A DNA stretch of 64,000 nucleotides from Nakamurella flava. GTDB taxonomy: Bacteria > Actinomycetota > Actinomycetes > Mycobacteriales > Nakamurellaceae. The stretch spans positions 62,001 to 126,000 of the forward strand of contig NZ_SZZH01000005.1 of the NCBI RefSeq assembly GCF_005298075.1. Reading direction: 5' to 3'. The notes beneath the pieces are model-generated. The model worked only from the letters and a program-made list of their open reading frames with translations. It did no database searches and was not told the origin of the DNA. The position numbers and the translations under genes are program-made. Below are positions 26,188-35,073 of the stretch, one piece after another (position 1 is the first letter of the stretch; each line of letters opens with the position of its first letter).

Positions 26188-27248
26188 CCGACGATCACCG
26201 CGGTCACCGGCTCGGGGTGCGCAACCCCGGCGTCCAGGCGTCGCTGGCGGCGGCGGTCCTCTTCGGTGCCGGCACCCCGGCCGCGAAGCTGTTGCTGGAC
26301 AGCGTGAGTCCCTGGCTGCTGGCCGGTCTGCTCTACCTGGGCTCCGGTCTGGGCCTGGCCACCATCCGGCTCCTCCGACGCGCCCCGCGGGTGCGGCTGT
26401 CCCTCGCCGACCGGTGGCCGCTCGCCGGCGCCATCCTGGCCGGGGGTGTCCTCGGCCCGCTGCTGCTGATGATCGGGTTGACCCGGCTCCCGGCCACGGG
26501 CGCCTCCCTGCTGCTCAACGCGGAGGGCGTCTGCACCGCGCTGCTGGCCTGGTGGGTGTTCCGGGAGAACGCCGACCGCCGGGTCGTGGCCGGGATGCTG
26601 GCGATCGTGGCCGGTGCGGTGGTGCTCACCGCCGCCGGAGGGGTCGGCATCGGGGCGCTCTGGCCGTCGCTGGCCGTGCTTGGGGCGTGCCTGTGCTGGG
26701 GGCTGGACAACAACCTGACGGGCCAGGTCGCGGTGCACGACGCGTCCTGGCTCGCCGCGGTCAAGGGTCTGGTCGCCGGCACCGTCAACCTGACCCTGGC
26801 TTTCGTGGTCGGGACCGCCTGGCCGCCGGCGGTGAACGCGGCCGCGGCGATGGTGGTCGGGTTCCTGGCGTACGGCGTCAGCCTCGTCCTGTTCATCGTC
26901 GGGTTGCGGCACGTCGGGACCGCGCGGGCCGGGGCGTACTTCTCGGTCGCCCCGTTCTTCGGCGCCGTCCTGGCCGTCGGGCTCGGCGAACCGGTGACCT
27001 GGCCGCTGCTGGTGGCCGGTGCCCTGATGGCCGTCGGGGTCTGGCTGCACCTGAGGGAGCGGCACGACCACCGGCACACCCACACCGCGACCGAGCACGA
27101 GCACTGGCACACCCACGACGAGCACCATCGACACGACCACGCCGAACCGGTCGCGCCGGGCACCCGCCATCAGCACCGCCACGCCCATCCGCAGCTCACC
27201 CACAGCCACGAGCACTTCCCGGACAGCCACCACCGCCACCGCCATTGA
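26184..27248 (+). CDS. EamA/DMT family transporter with His-rich C-terminal tail
   Basis: A 354-residue permease with ten predicted membrane helices in two EamA halves (about 15-290). The second half has VGLRHVGTARAGAYFSVAPFFGAVLAV, the usual DMT signature. The last 60 residues form a soluble tail dominated by histidine (HDHRHTHT, EHEHWHTHDEHHRH, HSHEHFPDSHHRHRH) with about 25 His. Such tails bind Ni, Co or Zn. The GTG start overlaps the ATPase stop. Position behind a Ni/Co sensor and a P1B-4 ATPase makes a role in the same metal's export or buffering likely. The direction of transport is inferred. Confidence 0.85.
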   Translation: MTDDHRGHRLGVRNPGVQASLAAAVLFGAGTPAAKLLLDSVSPWLLAGLLYLGSGLGLATIRLLRRAPRVRLSLADRWPLAGAILAGGVLGPLLLMIGLTRLPATGASLLLNAEGVCTALLAWWVFRENADRRVVAGMLAIVAGAVVLTAAGGVGIGALWPSLAVLGACLCWGLDNNLTGQVAVHDASWLAAVKGLVAGTVNLTLAFVVGTAWPPAVNAAAAMVVGFLAYGVSLVLFIVGLRHVGTARAGAYFSVAPFFGAVLAVGLGEPVTWPLLVAGALMAVGVWLHLRERHDHRHTHTATEHEHWHTHDEHHRHDHAEPVAPGTRHQHRHAHPQLTHSHEHFPDSHHRHRH

Positions 27249-27319
27249 TGCCGGTCGCGTGGTTCACATCTCGCCCGGTTGCGCATCTGGCCCGGGTCGG
27301 CACGGGGTACCAGCGGAAC

Positions 27320-28837
27320 ATGCGATCCCCTTCCCGCCGCGGCATGTCCGCCGACCACGTCGTCGTCATCGGAGCCGGACTGGGTGGCCTGTCGGCCGCG
27401 CTGCGCCTGGTGGGCGCCGGCCGGCGGGTGACCGTCGTCGAACGGGAGGACCGGCCCGGCGGCCGGGCCGGGATCCTCGACCTCGACGGCTACCGGTTCG
27501 ACACCGGGCCCACGGTGCTGACGATGCCCGAGCTGCTGGACGACGCGCTCGCCTGCGTCGGTGAGGAGCTCAGCGATCGGGTGGAGCTGGTGAAGGTCGA
27601 CCCGGCCTACCGGGCGCGGTTCGCCGACGGCACCGCCATCGACGTCATCACCGACGTCGACGCGATGTCCGCCGAGATCGCCCGGACGTGCTCGGCCTCC
27701 GACGCCGACGGCTACCGGAGGATGGTCACGTTCCTCGAGAAGATGTACCGGATCGAACGGCACGACTTCATCGACCGGAACCTCGACAGCGTCACCGATT
27801 TCATCGGACCCAGCGCCGTCAACGCCCTCAAGCTGCTGGCCCTGGGTGGGCTCCGCCGGCTGGACGGCCGGATCGGCGACTTCGTCAAGGACGACCGGCT
27901 GCGGCGCATCTTCTCGTTCCAGGCCATGTACGCGGGGCTCGCCCCGCACGACGCCCGGGCCATCTACTCGGTCATCGCCTACATGGACTGCGTCAAGGGC
28001 GTCTGGTTCCCGAAGGGCGGCATGTCCGCGGTGCCGGCCGCGCTGGCCGCCGCGGCCGCCGACGCGGGGGTCGAGTTCCGCTACGGGACGTCCGCGACCC
28101 GCATCGAGACCTCCGGCGACCGGGCCGTCGCCGTGCACACCGCGGACGGGGAGCGGATCGCCGCGGACGCGGTCGTCGTCAACGCCGACCTCCCCGTCGC
28201 CTACCGCGAACTGCTCGACCCGCAATACACCCCGCGCGGCGTCAAGCGGCTGACCTATTCGCCGTCGTGCGTGCTGCTGCATGTCGGCTCGTCGGCCACC
28301 TTCCCCGACACCGCGCACCACACCATCGATTTCGGCCACGCCTGGCAGCAGACGTTCGACCAGATCATCAAGACCGGGCAGACGATGAGCGACCCGTCGT
28401 TCCTGGTCAGCAACCCGTCGCAGACCGACCCGTCGCTGGCCCCGGACGGGAAGCAGACGTACTACGTGCTGTTCCCGTGTCCGAACACCATCACCGGGGC
28501 CCACATCGACTGGGCCACCGAGGGTCCGCGCTACCGCGACGAGATGGTCGCCACGCTGGAACGGCGCGGCTTCCCGGGCTTCGGTGACGCCATCGAGGTC
28601 GAGCGACTGGTCACCCCGGCCGACTGGCAGGCGATGGGGCTCGCCGCGGGTGCGCCGTTCGCTGCCGCGCACACCCTGCGGCAGACCGGCCCGCTGCGCC
28701 GGCCGACGCTGGACCCCAAGCTGGGCAACGTGGTCTTCTGCGGGTCCAACACGCAACCCGGCGTCGGGGTGCCGATGGTGCTGCTCTCCGGTCGGCTGGC
28801 CGCACAGCGCATCGTGGGCGATCGGGCCGCTGCGTGA
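27320..28837 (+). CDS. crtI: phytoene desaturase
   Basis: A 505-residue FAD-dependent desaturase converting phytoene to lycopene (or neurosporene). The Rossmann motif HVVVIGAGLGGLSAALRL with VVEREDRPGGRAG lies at the N-terminus, TGPTVLTMPELL follows, and the C-terminal CrtI signature is NVVFCGSNTQPGVGVPMVLLSGRLAA. Start choice is uncertain: ATG at 27248, 27320 and 27344 are all in frame and none has a strong ribosome site; the Rossmann fold needs only the last. It follows the metal operon closely but belongs functionally with crtB, whose start overlaps its stop (GTGA). Confidence 0.93.
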   Translation: MRSPSRRGMSADHVVVIGAGLGGLSAALRLVGAGRRVTVVEREDRPGGRAGILDLDGYRFDTGPTVLTMPELLDDALACVGEELSDRVELVKVDPAYRARFADGTAIDVITDVDAMSAEIARTCSASDADGYRRMVTFLEKMYRIERHDFIDRNLDSVTDFIGPSAVNALKLLALGGLRRLDGRIGDFVKDDRLRRIFSFQAMYAGLAPHDARAIYSVIAYMDCVKGVWFPKGGMSAVPAALAAAAADAGVEFRYGTSATRIETSGDRAVAVHTADGERIAADAVVVNADLPVAYRELLDPQYTPRGVKRLTYSPSCVLLHVGSSATFPDTAHHTIDFGHAWQQTFDQIIKTGQTMSDPSFLVSNPSQTDPSLAPDGKQTYYVLFPCPNTITGAHIDWATEGPRYRDEMVATLERRGFPGFGDAIEVERLVTPADWQAMGLAAGAPFAAAHTLRQTGPLRRPTLDPKLGNVVFCGSNTQPGVGVPMVLLSGRLAAQRIVGDRAAA

Positions 28838-29811
28838 CCCGGACGACGGAGGACCGGACGATGCGCGGAGTGCATCGCGGGGACGCGGTGGATCGCGAAC
28901 TGGACGCCGCGGGCATCGACGCCCCGGCCCTGCGGGCCGACTACCGGCACTGCCGGGGGCTCGCCGCCGAGCACGGCCGGACGTACTTCCTGGCCACCCG
29001 GTTCCTGCCGCCGGACGCGCGGCCGGCGGTCCATGCGCTGTACGGGTTCACCCGGACCGCCGACGACATCGTCGACGACGTCGACGCCACCACGGAGGCG
29101 AAACGGGCCGGGCTGTCCGTGCTCTCGGGTCAGCTCCGGGACGCCCTGCTCGACGGACGGAGCGCCACCGATCCCGGCGTGGATCCGAGTGTCCGCGCCG
29201 CCGCGGACGTGGCCCGCCGGTACGAGCTGCCGTCGGACTGGTTCGAGGCGTTCCTGCACTCGATGGCCATGGACCTGACCGTGACCGGTTACGCGACCGA
29301 GGCCGACCTCGACGAGTACGTCTACGGCAGCGCCGCGGTCATCGGCCTGATGGTGACGCCGATCCTCGGGACGGTCGGTCCGCGATCGGTGGCCGAGCCG
29401 GCCGCGGCCGAGCTGGGGGTCGCCTTCCAGCTGACGAACTTCCTGCGGGACGTCGGCGAGGACCTGCGGCTGGGCCGGGTCTACCTCCCGGAGGACGTGA
29501 TGACCGCGTACGGGGTGGACCGGGAGCTGCTGGCCGCCGAGGACGGCCACCGTCCCGTCGACCCGCGGGTGCGAGCCCTGCTGACCGACCGGATCGCGGA
29601 CACCCGCGCCCGGTACGAGACGGCGGAGGCCGGGATCGGGCTGCTCGCGCCCCGGGGCCGTCGCTGCGTGCGCGTCGCCTATCAGCTGTACGGGGACATC
29701 CTCGGGGCCATCGAGCAGGCCGACCTGCAGGTCTTCGGCCCCCGGGTCCGGGTCAGCCGGCGGCGCCGGGCGTCGGTGGCCCTGCGGACCCTGCTGGCCC
29801 GGACGGTCTGA
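28834..29811 (+). CDS. crtB: phytoene synthase
   Basis: A 325-residue squalene/phytoene synthase joining two geranylgeranyl diphosphates to phytoene. Both metal-binding Asp-rich motifs are present: DDIVDDVD at about residue 76 and the second in LTNFLRDVGEDLRLGRVYLP. The flanking YFLATRFLP and ALYGFTRTADD read as typical actinobacterial CrtB. Overlaps crtI by four bases, so both are made together. Confidence 0.94.
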   Translation: MTRTTEDRTMRGVHRGDAVDRELDAAGIDAPALRADYRHCRGLAAEHGRTYFLATRFLPPDARPAVHALYGFTRTADDIVDDVDATTEAKRAGLSVLSGQLRDALLDGRSATDPGVDPSVRAAADVARRYELPSDWFEAFLHSMAMDLTVTGYATEADLDEYVYGSAAVIGLMVTPILGTVGPRSVAEPAAAELGVAFQLTNFLRDVGEDLRLGRVYLPEDVMTAYGVDRELLAAEDGHRPVDPRVRALLTDRIADTRARYETAEAGIGLLAPRGRRCVRVAYQLYGDILGAIEQADLQVFGPRVRVSRRRRASVALRTLLARTV

Positions 29812-29840
29812 GGGCCTCCGCGCGGCCGTCGGTGCACCGC

Positions 29841-29963
29841 GGCTGACGCTGATGAACTCGGCTGGCGCTGATCAAGAATGCGATTCAGCAGCCACTACGG
29901 TCCGCACATGCGCACTTCGTCAGCGTCGACTCACCAGGGCAGCGCCAGCCCACCAGGACAGGG
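29841..29963. repeat. GTCAGCGTC-rich intergenic repeat, copy 3
   Basis: The gap between convergent crtB and crtYd holds GGCTGACGCTGATG, GGCTGGCGCTGATCAAG, CGTCAGCGTCGACTCACCAG and GGGCAGCGCCAGCCC, in opposite orientations on the two sides. It could act as a bidirectional terminator and resembles the repeats at 2.5 kb and 23.7 kb. Confidence 0.5.
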
Positions 29964-30314
29964 TCAGCGCTCCGAACCGGCGTCGACGGGCCGTTCGACC
30001 GGACCACCCCGCCGGAACCGGCCGTAGCGCATCCACAGCACCAGGGTGAGGGTGACCAGCCCGAAGCCGAAGCCGATGTCCTCGACGGGCGCGAAGAAGA
30101 CGCGGAGGCCGAGGATGCCGCTGGGGGCGTACTGGACGATGCCGAGCCCGGTGAGGATGCCGTTCACGATGAACTGGAAGAACAGCACGATCCCGTAGGA
30201 CGCCCAGAACAGGCGCGTGGTGAGCAGCCGGGTCCGCACGATCCACAGGTCGACGACGACAGCGACGACCACGGCGGTGATCGACGCCCACGTGTAGATC
30301 AGGGTCGGGGTCAC
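29964..30314 (-). CDS. crtYd: lycopene cyclase subunit, C-terminal half (CrtYd type)
   Basis: A 116-residue membrane protein with three helices, one half of the heterodimeric lycopene cyclase of Gram-positive bacteria. The start is the GTG that overlaps the crtYc stop. The conserved acidic motif is in FAPVEDIGFGFG, equivalent to the PxED motif of CrtYd. Only the pair CrtYc+CrtYd is active in known systems. Ring type (beta or epsilon) cannot be read from sequence. Confidence 0.88.
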   Translation of the reverse strand: MTPTLIYTWASITAVVVAVVVDLWIVRTRLLTTRLFWASYGIVLFFQFIVNGILTGLGIVQYAPSGILGLRVFFAPVEDIGFGFGLVTLTLVLWMRYGRFRRGGPVERPVDAGSER

Positions 30315-30724
30315 CGGCTGGCCTCCACGTCCTGGCTCGGCGCGACGGTCGACGGTGGGCGTGACCAGATCGGCGGCCGCCCGGCGGCGTCGGCGGCCCG
30401 GCCCCAGTCGGGGCGGACGTGCCGGACGCCCTCGATGGTGAGCAGCCCGCACACGGGGATGACGAGGAAGAACAGCCACTCCTCGAGCGGCATCCCGGCG
30501 AGCCACAGGCCGACGAGGTGGTTCTCGTCGAACCACCACCAGCCACCGGCCGTGGCGAAGTAGTCCCAGGTCAGGAACATCGCAGAGATGGGGAGGACGG
30601 CGAGTAGGGCCCCGGTCCAGCGGCGGTAGACCCGGGCCCGCAGGGCGAATTCCAGCGGCAGGGTGCCGATGACGCAGGCCGCCAGCACGGCGAGGTAGGT
30701 CCAGCCCGTCACGTCGCCGATCAC
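30311..30724 (-). CDS. crtYc: lycopene cyclase subunit, N-terminal half (CrtYc type)
   Basis: A 137-residue membrane protein with three helices in the first 100 residues and a polar tail. The signature is WDYFATAGGWWWFDENHLVG followed by GMPLEEWLFFLVIP, the PLEE motif typical of CrtYc. The start may be GTG at 30724 or GTG at 30712; the AGGAG ahead favours the latter by spacing. Paired with crtYd by GTGA overlap. Oriented against crtI-crtB and divergent from crtE. Confidence 0.88.
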   Translation of the reverse strand: MIGDVTGWTYLAVLAACVIGTLPLEFALRARVYRRWTGALLAVLPISAMFLTWDYFATAGGWWWFDENHLVGLWLAGMPLEEWLFFLVIPVCGLLTIEGVRHVRPDWGRAADAAGRPPIWSRPPSTVAPSQDVEASR

Positions 30725-31026
30725 TCCTGTCCGTCTCGGTACCGTCCGTCAGGGTTTTCGAGCGGGGGTCACCCGCCGGAGCCCCACCCGACCGATCGTA
30801 CGGAAGGGGCCGCGGACGGCCCGTCGATCACCCAGGGCTGCCGGGTGAGCGGCTCACCGGATGTCGGAGGGGGTGTGAGCGCATCCGATTCGGGAACACG
30901 GGAAGTACGCCGGGTGACCGCGTAATCCGACATGATGGACACGACATCGGGGTCGACCACTCGTCAGACACCGACCCTCGGGCCCTTCGACGGCCGGCGC
31001 GGGTCCCGGACGAAAGGCACTGCGTT
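30725..31026. other. 302-bp divergent promoter region between crtYc and crtE
   Basis: No gene is convincing here. It should hold the two divergent promoters for the cyclase pair and the crtE operon. A CCGATTCGGG-type stretch and a run of direct GTGAGC/GTGACC words are present, but I could not define an operator. Confidence 0.35.
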
Positions 31027-32166
31027 GTGGCTCCTGCGTCGACTTCCCCCCGCCCCGACGGACTGACCGCTGCCGTCGAGCAGTCGTTGCGGGCGGCTGT
31101 CGACCGGCTCGGCGAACCGGGCCGGTCGGGGGCCCGCCGGGTGATCGATGCCGGCGGCAAGCGCCTGCGGCCGGATCTGGTCCTGCGGTGCGCGGTGCTC
31201 ACCACGGACGGACCGGCCGGGGATCCGAGCCACGACGACGTCACGGTGCAGGCCGCCGCCGCGGTCGAGCTCCTGCACAGCGCGACCCTGCTGCACGACG
31301 ACCTGCTCGACGACGCCCCGACCCGTCGGGGGGTGGGGACCGTGCACGAGGTCGAGGGCCCGGCGACCGCGATCCTGGCCGGTGACGCGCTCATCGCCCA
31401 GAGCTGGCGGCTGGTGGCGGCGGCCGGGGCTGCGTGCGGGGACCTGGCCGACGCGCTGGCCGACATGTGTTCCGGTGAGCAGCGGCAGTCCCTGCTGTCC
31501 TTCGACGCCGATGCCGGGCCGTTGGACGTGTTGCGGGTCGCCCAGCTCAAGACGGGTGCCCTGCTGCGCGCGGCGGCCCGGATCGGGGGTCGCCGGGCCG
31601 GGCTGTCGGAGGCGCAGGTGCAGGCCCTCGGCGCGTTCGGATCCGACCTCGGCGTGGCCCTGCAACTCACCGACGACCTGCTGGACGTCGCGGCATCGGC
31701 GGAGGCGGTGGGCAAGCCGTGTGGGGCCGACTTCGTCGGCGGCACCGTCACGATGCCGGCGGTGTACGCGATGGCCGCGGGAACGTCCGACGCGGCCGAA
31801 CTGCGGGATCTGCTCCGGCCCGGTCTGACCGTCCCCGAGGCCGACCGGGCGTTGGCTCTGCTGCGGGCCGGCGACGGGGTCGCCCGGACGGCCGGCCTGG
31901 CCCGTTCGTTCGCGCGGCGGGCCGGGCGGGCGATGGTCCAGGTGACGACGCTGCCCGGACCGGCCGTCGACGGCGGTCTGGTGCGCGCCCTGGCGTCCGC
32001 TCCGCTGGAGTACGTCCAGTCCCAACTGCAGGCCCCGATCGGCGACCGGGCCGAATCGGGCGCCAACGCCGACGACAACGCGCTGCTGATGGCCCTGGTC
32101 GACGACGGACGCAGCGACCCGACCCCGACCGCCGGGGCGACGGGCGACGGGGCGGCCACCGGATGA
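31027..32166 (+). CDS. crtE: geranylgeranyl diphosphate synthase-type prenyltransferase
   Basis: A 379-residue trans-polyprenyl synthase supplying GGPP to CrtB. The first Asp-rich motif is LLHDDLLDDAPTRRG, the second is QLTDDLLDVAA, and GGKRLRPDL marks the pyrophosphate site. Start GTG, with GAAAGG nine bases upstream. The C-terminal tail is Ala/Gly-rich and probably disordered. Its stop overlaps the acyltransferase start (ATGA). Located beside the crt genes, so carotenoid supply is the likely role, although other GGPP uses are possible. Confidence 0.9.
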   Translation: MAPASTSPRPDGLTAAVEQSLRAAVDRLGEPGRSGARRVIDAGGKRLRPDLVLRCAVLTTDGPAGDPSHDDVTVQAAAAVELLHSATLLHDDLLDDAPTRRGVGTVHEVEGPATAILAGDALIAQSWRLVAAAGAACGDLADALADMCSGEQRQSLLSFDADAGPLDVLRVAQLKTGALLRAAARIGGRRAGLSEAQVQALGAFGSDLGVALQLTDDLLDVAASAEAVGKPCGADFVGGTVTMPAVYAMAAGTSDAAELRDLLRPGLTVPEADRALALLRAGDGVARTAGLARSFARRAGRAMVQVTTLPGPAVDGGLVRALASAPLEYVQSQLQAPIGDRAESGANADDNALLMALVDDGRSDPTPTAGATGDGAATG

Positions 32167-32876
32167 CGTCGGGAAGTGAACGGGCGGCTCGCCTGGGCGC
32201 GGTCGTCCGTTCCCGGGTGTCCGCGGGCGTCCGGAGCGGGGCCGAGGACGTGTTGCGTGGCGGGCTCGACCAGTTGGTGCGTCGCAACCTGCGGGGGGTG
32301 TGGACGTCGGGGGTGGTCCCGTCGGGGCCGGCGGTGTGGGCGGCGAACCATCACAGCTGGTGGGACTTCTTCGCGGCAGCGGCGGCGCTGCGGGCGCGCG
32401 GCCGGGACGACGTCGGCGTGCTGATGGACGCGACGAACGTCGGACGGCGGGCCCTGTACGACCGGGTCGGGGTGGTGCCCACCGATCGGCTGCGCACGGC
32501 CGTCGACATGCTGCGCTCGGGCATGGTGCTAGTGGTCTTTCCCGAGGGGCGGCTGTGGCCGAGCGGACCGCTGCGCGAGACCGCGCCCGGCGCACGGTGG
32601 TTGGCCGATCGGTCGGGCGCCGCGCTGCACGCGGTGGCCACTCGGGTGGTGCTACGGGCCCAGCAGGCGCCCGAGGCTTACCTCGACATCTCGCCGGGGG
32701 TCCCGTCGGGGGCGGCGGAGCCCGACGAGCTGACCGGGGAGCTGACCCGGCGGTTGGCGGACCTGGATGCGGCACTGGCCACGGCCGATCCGGAGCGTCC
32801 GCTGCCGGGCTTCGACGAGGTGGTCGGCGGAGTGCGCAGCTGGAACGAACGTTTCGCGCGGCGGGCCGAGCGGTGA
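32163..32876 (+). CDS. PlsC-like 1-acyl-glycerol-3-phosphate acyltransferase family protein
   Basis: A 237-residue membrane-associated acyltransferase. The HX4D catalytic motif is in ANHHSWWDFF and the acceptor-binding motif is VVFPEGRLWPSG. It lacks the long N-terminal hydrophobic helix of lysophosphatidate acyltransferases. It sits between crtE and a P450 gene with overlapping stops and starts on both sides, so the three are co-made. Related acyltransferases esterify hydroxylated or glycosylated carotenoids in other bacteria; that makes a carotenoid acyltransferase a fair inference, with phospholipid synthesis as the alternative. Confidence 0.8.
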   Translation: MTSGSERAARLGAVVRSRVSAGVRSGAEDVLRGGLDQLVRRNLRGVWTSGVVPSGPAVWAANHHSWWDFFAAAAALRARGRDDVGVLMDATNVGRRALYDRVGVVPTDRLRTAVDMLRSGMVLVVFPEGRLWPSGPLRETAPGARWLADRSGAALHAVATRVVLRAQQAPEAYLDISPGVPSGAAEPDELTGELTRRLADLDAALATADPERPLPGFDEVVGGVRSWNERFARRAER

Positions 32877-34114
32877 CCGCGCAGCCCGCCGGGGAGCCGA
32901 CCCCGCCGACCTGCCCGGTGTCCGGGGTGGTGCGGGACGCACCGTCCGCCGCGGCTCCCGCAGGGTCCGGTCCGCTGGCCCGGCCGCAGGGACTTCCGCT
33001 CGTCGGGCACCTGCCCCGCTGGACGTCGGACCCGTTGGCGCTGCTGCAGGAGGGCGCGGCCCGGGGGCGCACCGGTGGGCGACGGGCCTTCGAGATCAGG
33101 TTGTGGCGCCCGGTCACCGTCGGCTGGTCACCGGCGTGGAACCGGGCGGTGCTGGGCGATCTGGCGACGTTCCGCAGCCGGGGCAGTCTCAGTCAGATCT
33201 CGCCGTACCTGTCGGCCGGTGTGGTGGCGCTCGATCATCCGGACCATCGGGCACGGCGGGCGGCGATGAACCCGACCTTCCACCGTCGGGCGGTCACCGC
33301 GGCGTTCGCCGACCGGTTCGGTCGCATCGTCCGCGCTCATCTGCCGACCGGCGATTTCGACGCGGGTCGGTGGTCGTCGACGGTGGTGCGGTCGATGCTG
33401 ACGGCGGCCTTCTTCGGCGACCGGATGCCGCCCGACGAGCTCGCGTCGTTCGTCGCGCCCCTGGATCAACCGATGCCGGGGCCGCTGCTGCGACGCCCGG
33501 TCCGCATCAGCCGGATGAACGCCGCGCTGCGCCAGGTGTTCCAGGCTCCGCAGCCGGGCACGCTGGCCGAGCTGTTCGCCGAGCTGCCCGACGGGGTCGA
33601 GGAGGCCCGGGTCGCGGTGGCCGCGGCCTACGACACCACCGCGCACAGCTTGGCTTTCGCGTTGTGGGAGCTTGCGGACCGGCCGGATCTCAACGACCCG
33701 GCCCGGACCGCGGCGGTGGTCAAGGAGGCGCTGCGGCTCTATCCGTCCGGGTGGATCGGCAGCCGGGTCGCCGCGACCGACACCGAGGTCGACGGCCTGC
33801 TGGTGCCGGCCGGCCGCATGGTGCTCTACAGCCCGTATCTGACGCATCGTGACCCTGACCTGTGGCCGGATCCGGAGGCGTTCCGACCGGAGCGCTTCGA
33901 CGGCCCCCAGCCGGCCTGGGGCTATCTGCCTTTCGCGGCCGGCGAGCGGACGTGTCTGGGCGCCGGCCTGGCCACGCTGATGTTGCGGACCGCGGTCGCC
34001 GGTTTCGCCGACGCCGACCTCGAGCGGGTGTCCGGCACGGGCAAGGTCCGCGGCGGTCTCACCCTCGCACCGGCCGGGCCGTTGCGGCTGCGTCGCCGCC
34101 GACGTTTCGGGTGA
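32873..34114 (+). CDS. cytochrome P450
   Basis: A 413-residue P450 monooxygenase. The haem-thiolate cysteine is C361 in FAAGERTCLG. The oxygen-binding helix has AAYDTTAHSLAFAL and the K helix has VKEALRLYPSGW with the Glu/Arg pair. The FRPERFDG motif precedes the haem loop. The N-terminus has no membrane anchor. No ferredoxin or reductase gene is adjacent. The GTG start overlaps the acyltransferase stop. Coupling to crtE suggests a carotenoid hydroxylase, as known for some bacterial P450s, but the family cannot be assigned without comparison. Confidence 0.88.
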   Translation: MTAQPAGEPTPPTCPVSGVVRDAPSAAAPAGSGPLARPQGLPLVGHLPRWTSDPLALLQEGAARGRTGGRRAFEIRLWRPVTVGWSPAWNRAVLGDLATFRSRGSLSQISPYLSAGVVALDHPDHRARRAAMNPTFHRRAVTAAFADRFGRIVRAHLPTGDFDAGRWSSTVVRSMLTAAFFGDRMPPDELASFVAPLDQPMPGPLLRRPVRISRMNAALRQVFQAPQPGTLAELFAELPDGVEEARVAVAAAYDTTAHSLAFALWELADRPDLNDPARTAAVVKEALRLYPSGWIGSRVAATDTEVDGLLVPAGRMVLYSPYLTHRDPDLWPDPEAFRPERFDGPQPAWGYLPFAAGERTCLGAGLATLMLRTAVAGFADADLERVSGTGKVRGGLTLAPAGPLRLRRRRRFG

Positions 34115-34275
34115 GTCGGTCCGGGCCCCGCTCGCGGCCGTCGACCGACTCCAGGATGCCCGTTATGTCGGCGTCATCCGGTATGAGTAAGGTGCAAGTG
34201 GGTTCAAGTGCGCAGCCCGTTCGGTGGTGACTGTCCGTCGATCTCTCGACGAGGCCACCCAGGGAGGCACCCACC

Positions 34276-35073
34276 ATGGATGACTGTGTGAGCGGCGTCA
34301 TGGCCGAAGGCTTCCGCACCCTGGGCGACCGACTGTTCCACACCCACGATGTCGCCCAGGCGCTCACCGACGTCGCCCGGCTCGCGCAATGGTCGATACC
34401 CCGATGCGACTGGGCCGGCCTGACCCAGAACACCGGACGTCAGTGCGATCGGTTCACCACCATCGCGGCGACCGACCCGGTCGTCCGCGTGGCCGACGAC
34501 CTGCAGTACCACCTCGCGCAGGGCCCCGCCGTCGCGGCGATGCGCGCCGACGGGCTGTTCCGGGCCGACGATCTGCGCCAGTCGAACGAGTGGCCCGAGT
34601 TCGGAGCTCGGGTCACCGCCGACACCCCCATCCGGTCGGCCCTGTCCCTGACCGTGCACGTGCCGACGCACCGCGCCGCCCTGAACCTCTACAGCGCCTC
34701 CGTCGGCGCCTTCACGACCGACAGTGTCGACGTGGCAACGATGTTCGCCGCCCACGCCGAAGTCATGCTGATGCTGGTCCGACAGACCGACAAGGTCGTC
34801 AACCTCGATCGGGCACTGACCACGAGCCGGCTCGTGGGGCACGCCGTCGGGATCCTGATGTACGCGTACCGCATCGACGCCGACGCGGCGTTCGATCGCC
34901 TGCGGGTCGTGAGTTCGAACATGAACCGGAAACTCACCGACGTCGCCGCCGAGCTCGTGGAGACCGGGCTCCTGCCGACCTGGCGACCGGCCAGACCCTC
35001 ATCGCCGCCGCGCGGCCTCGACCCGCCGGCCACGGTGGCGACGACCGGCCGACACACCGGCGAGCGCGCGTGA
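34276..35073 (+). CDS. GAF-ANTAR regulator 1
   Basis: A 265-residue regulator with a GAF-like sensory domain (about 25-165) and an ANTAR RNA-binding domain (about 180-235: SRLVGHAVGILMYAYRIDADAAFDRLRVVSSNMNRKL, a close match to the three-helix consensus). ANTAR proteins bind paired-hairpin RNAs to prevent termination. A Pro/Arg-rich tail follows. Strong AGGGAGG ribosome site. First of four such genes within 6 kb. Confidence 0.88.
   Translation: MDDCVSGVMAEGFRTLGDRLFHTHDVAQALTDVARLAQWSIPRCDWAGLTQNTGRQCDRFTTIAATDPVVRVADDLQYHLAQGPAVAAMRADGLFRADDLRQSNEWPEFGARVTADTPIRSALSLTVHVPTHRAALNLYSASVGAFTTDSVDVATMFAAHAEVMLMLVRQTDKVVNLDRALTTSRLVGHAVGILMYAYRIDADAAFDRLRVVSSNMNRKLTDVAAELVETGLLPTWRPARPSSPPRGLDPPATVATTGRHTGERA

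Noticed and set aside
25362..27245. A 627-codon minus-strand frame opposite the metal operon
   Set aside because: Shadow of the ATPase and EamA genes; composition biased to Arg, Pro and Gly, with no motif.
30769..30960. Small minus-strand frame in the crtYc-crtE gap
   Set aside because: 63 codons of Ser/Pro/Thr-rich sequence with no ribosome site; more likely promoter DNA.
30964..33117. A 717-codon minus-strand frame opposite crtE-acyltransferase-P450
   Set aside because: Covers three coupled plus-strand genes with intact motifs; the minus protein has none.
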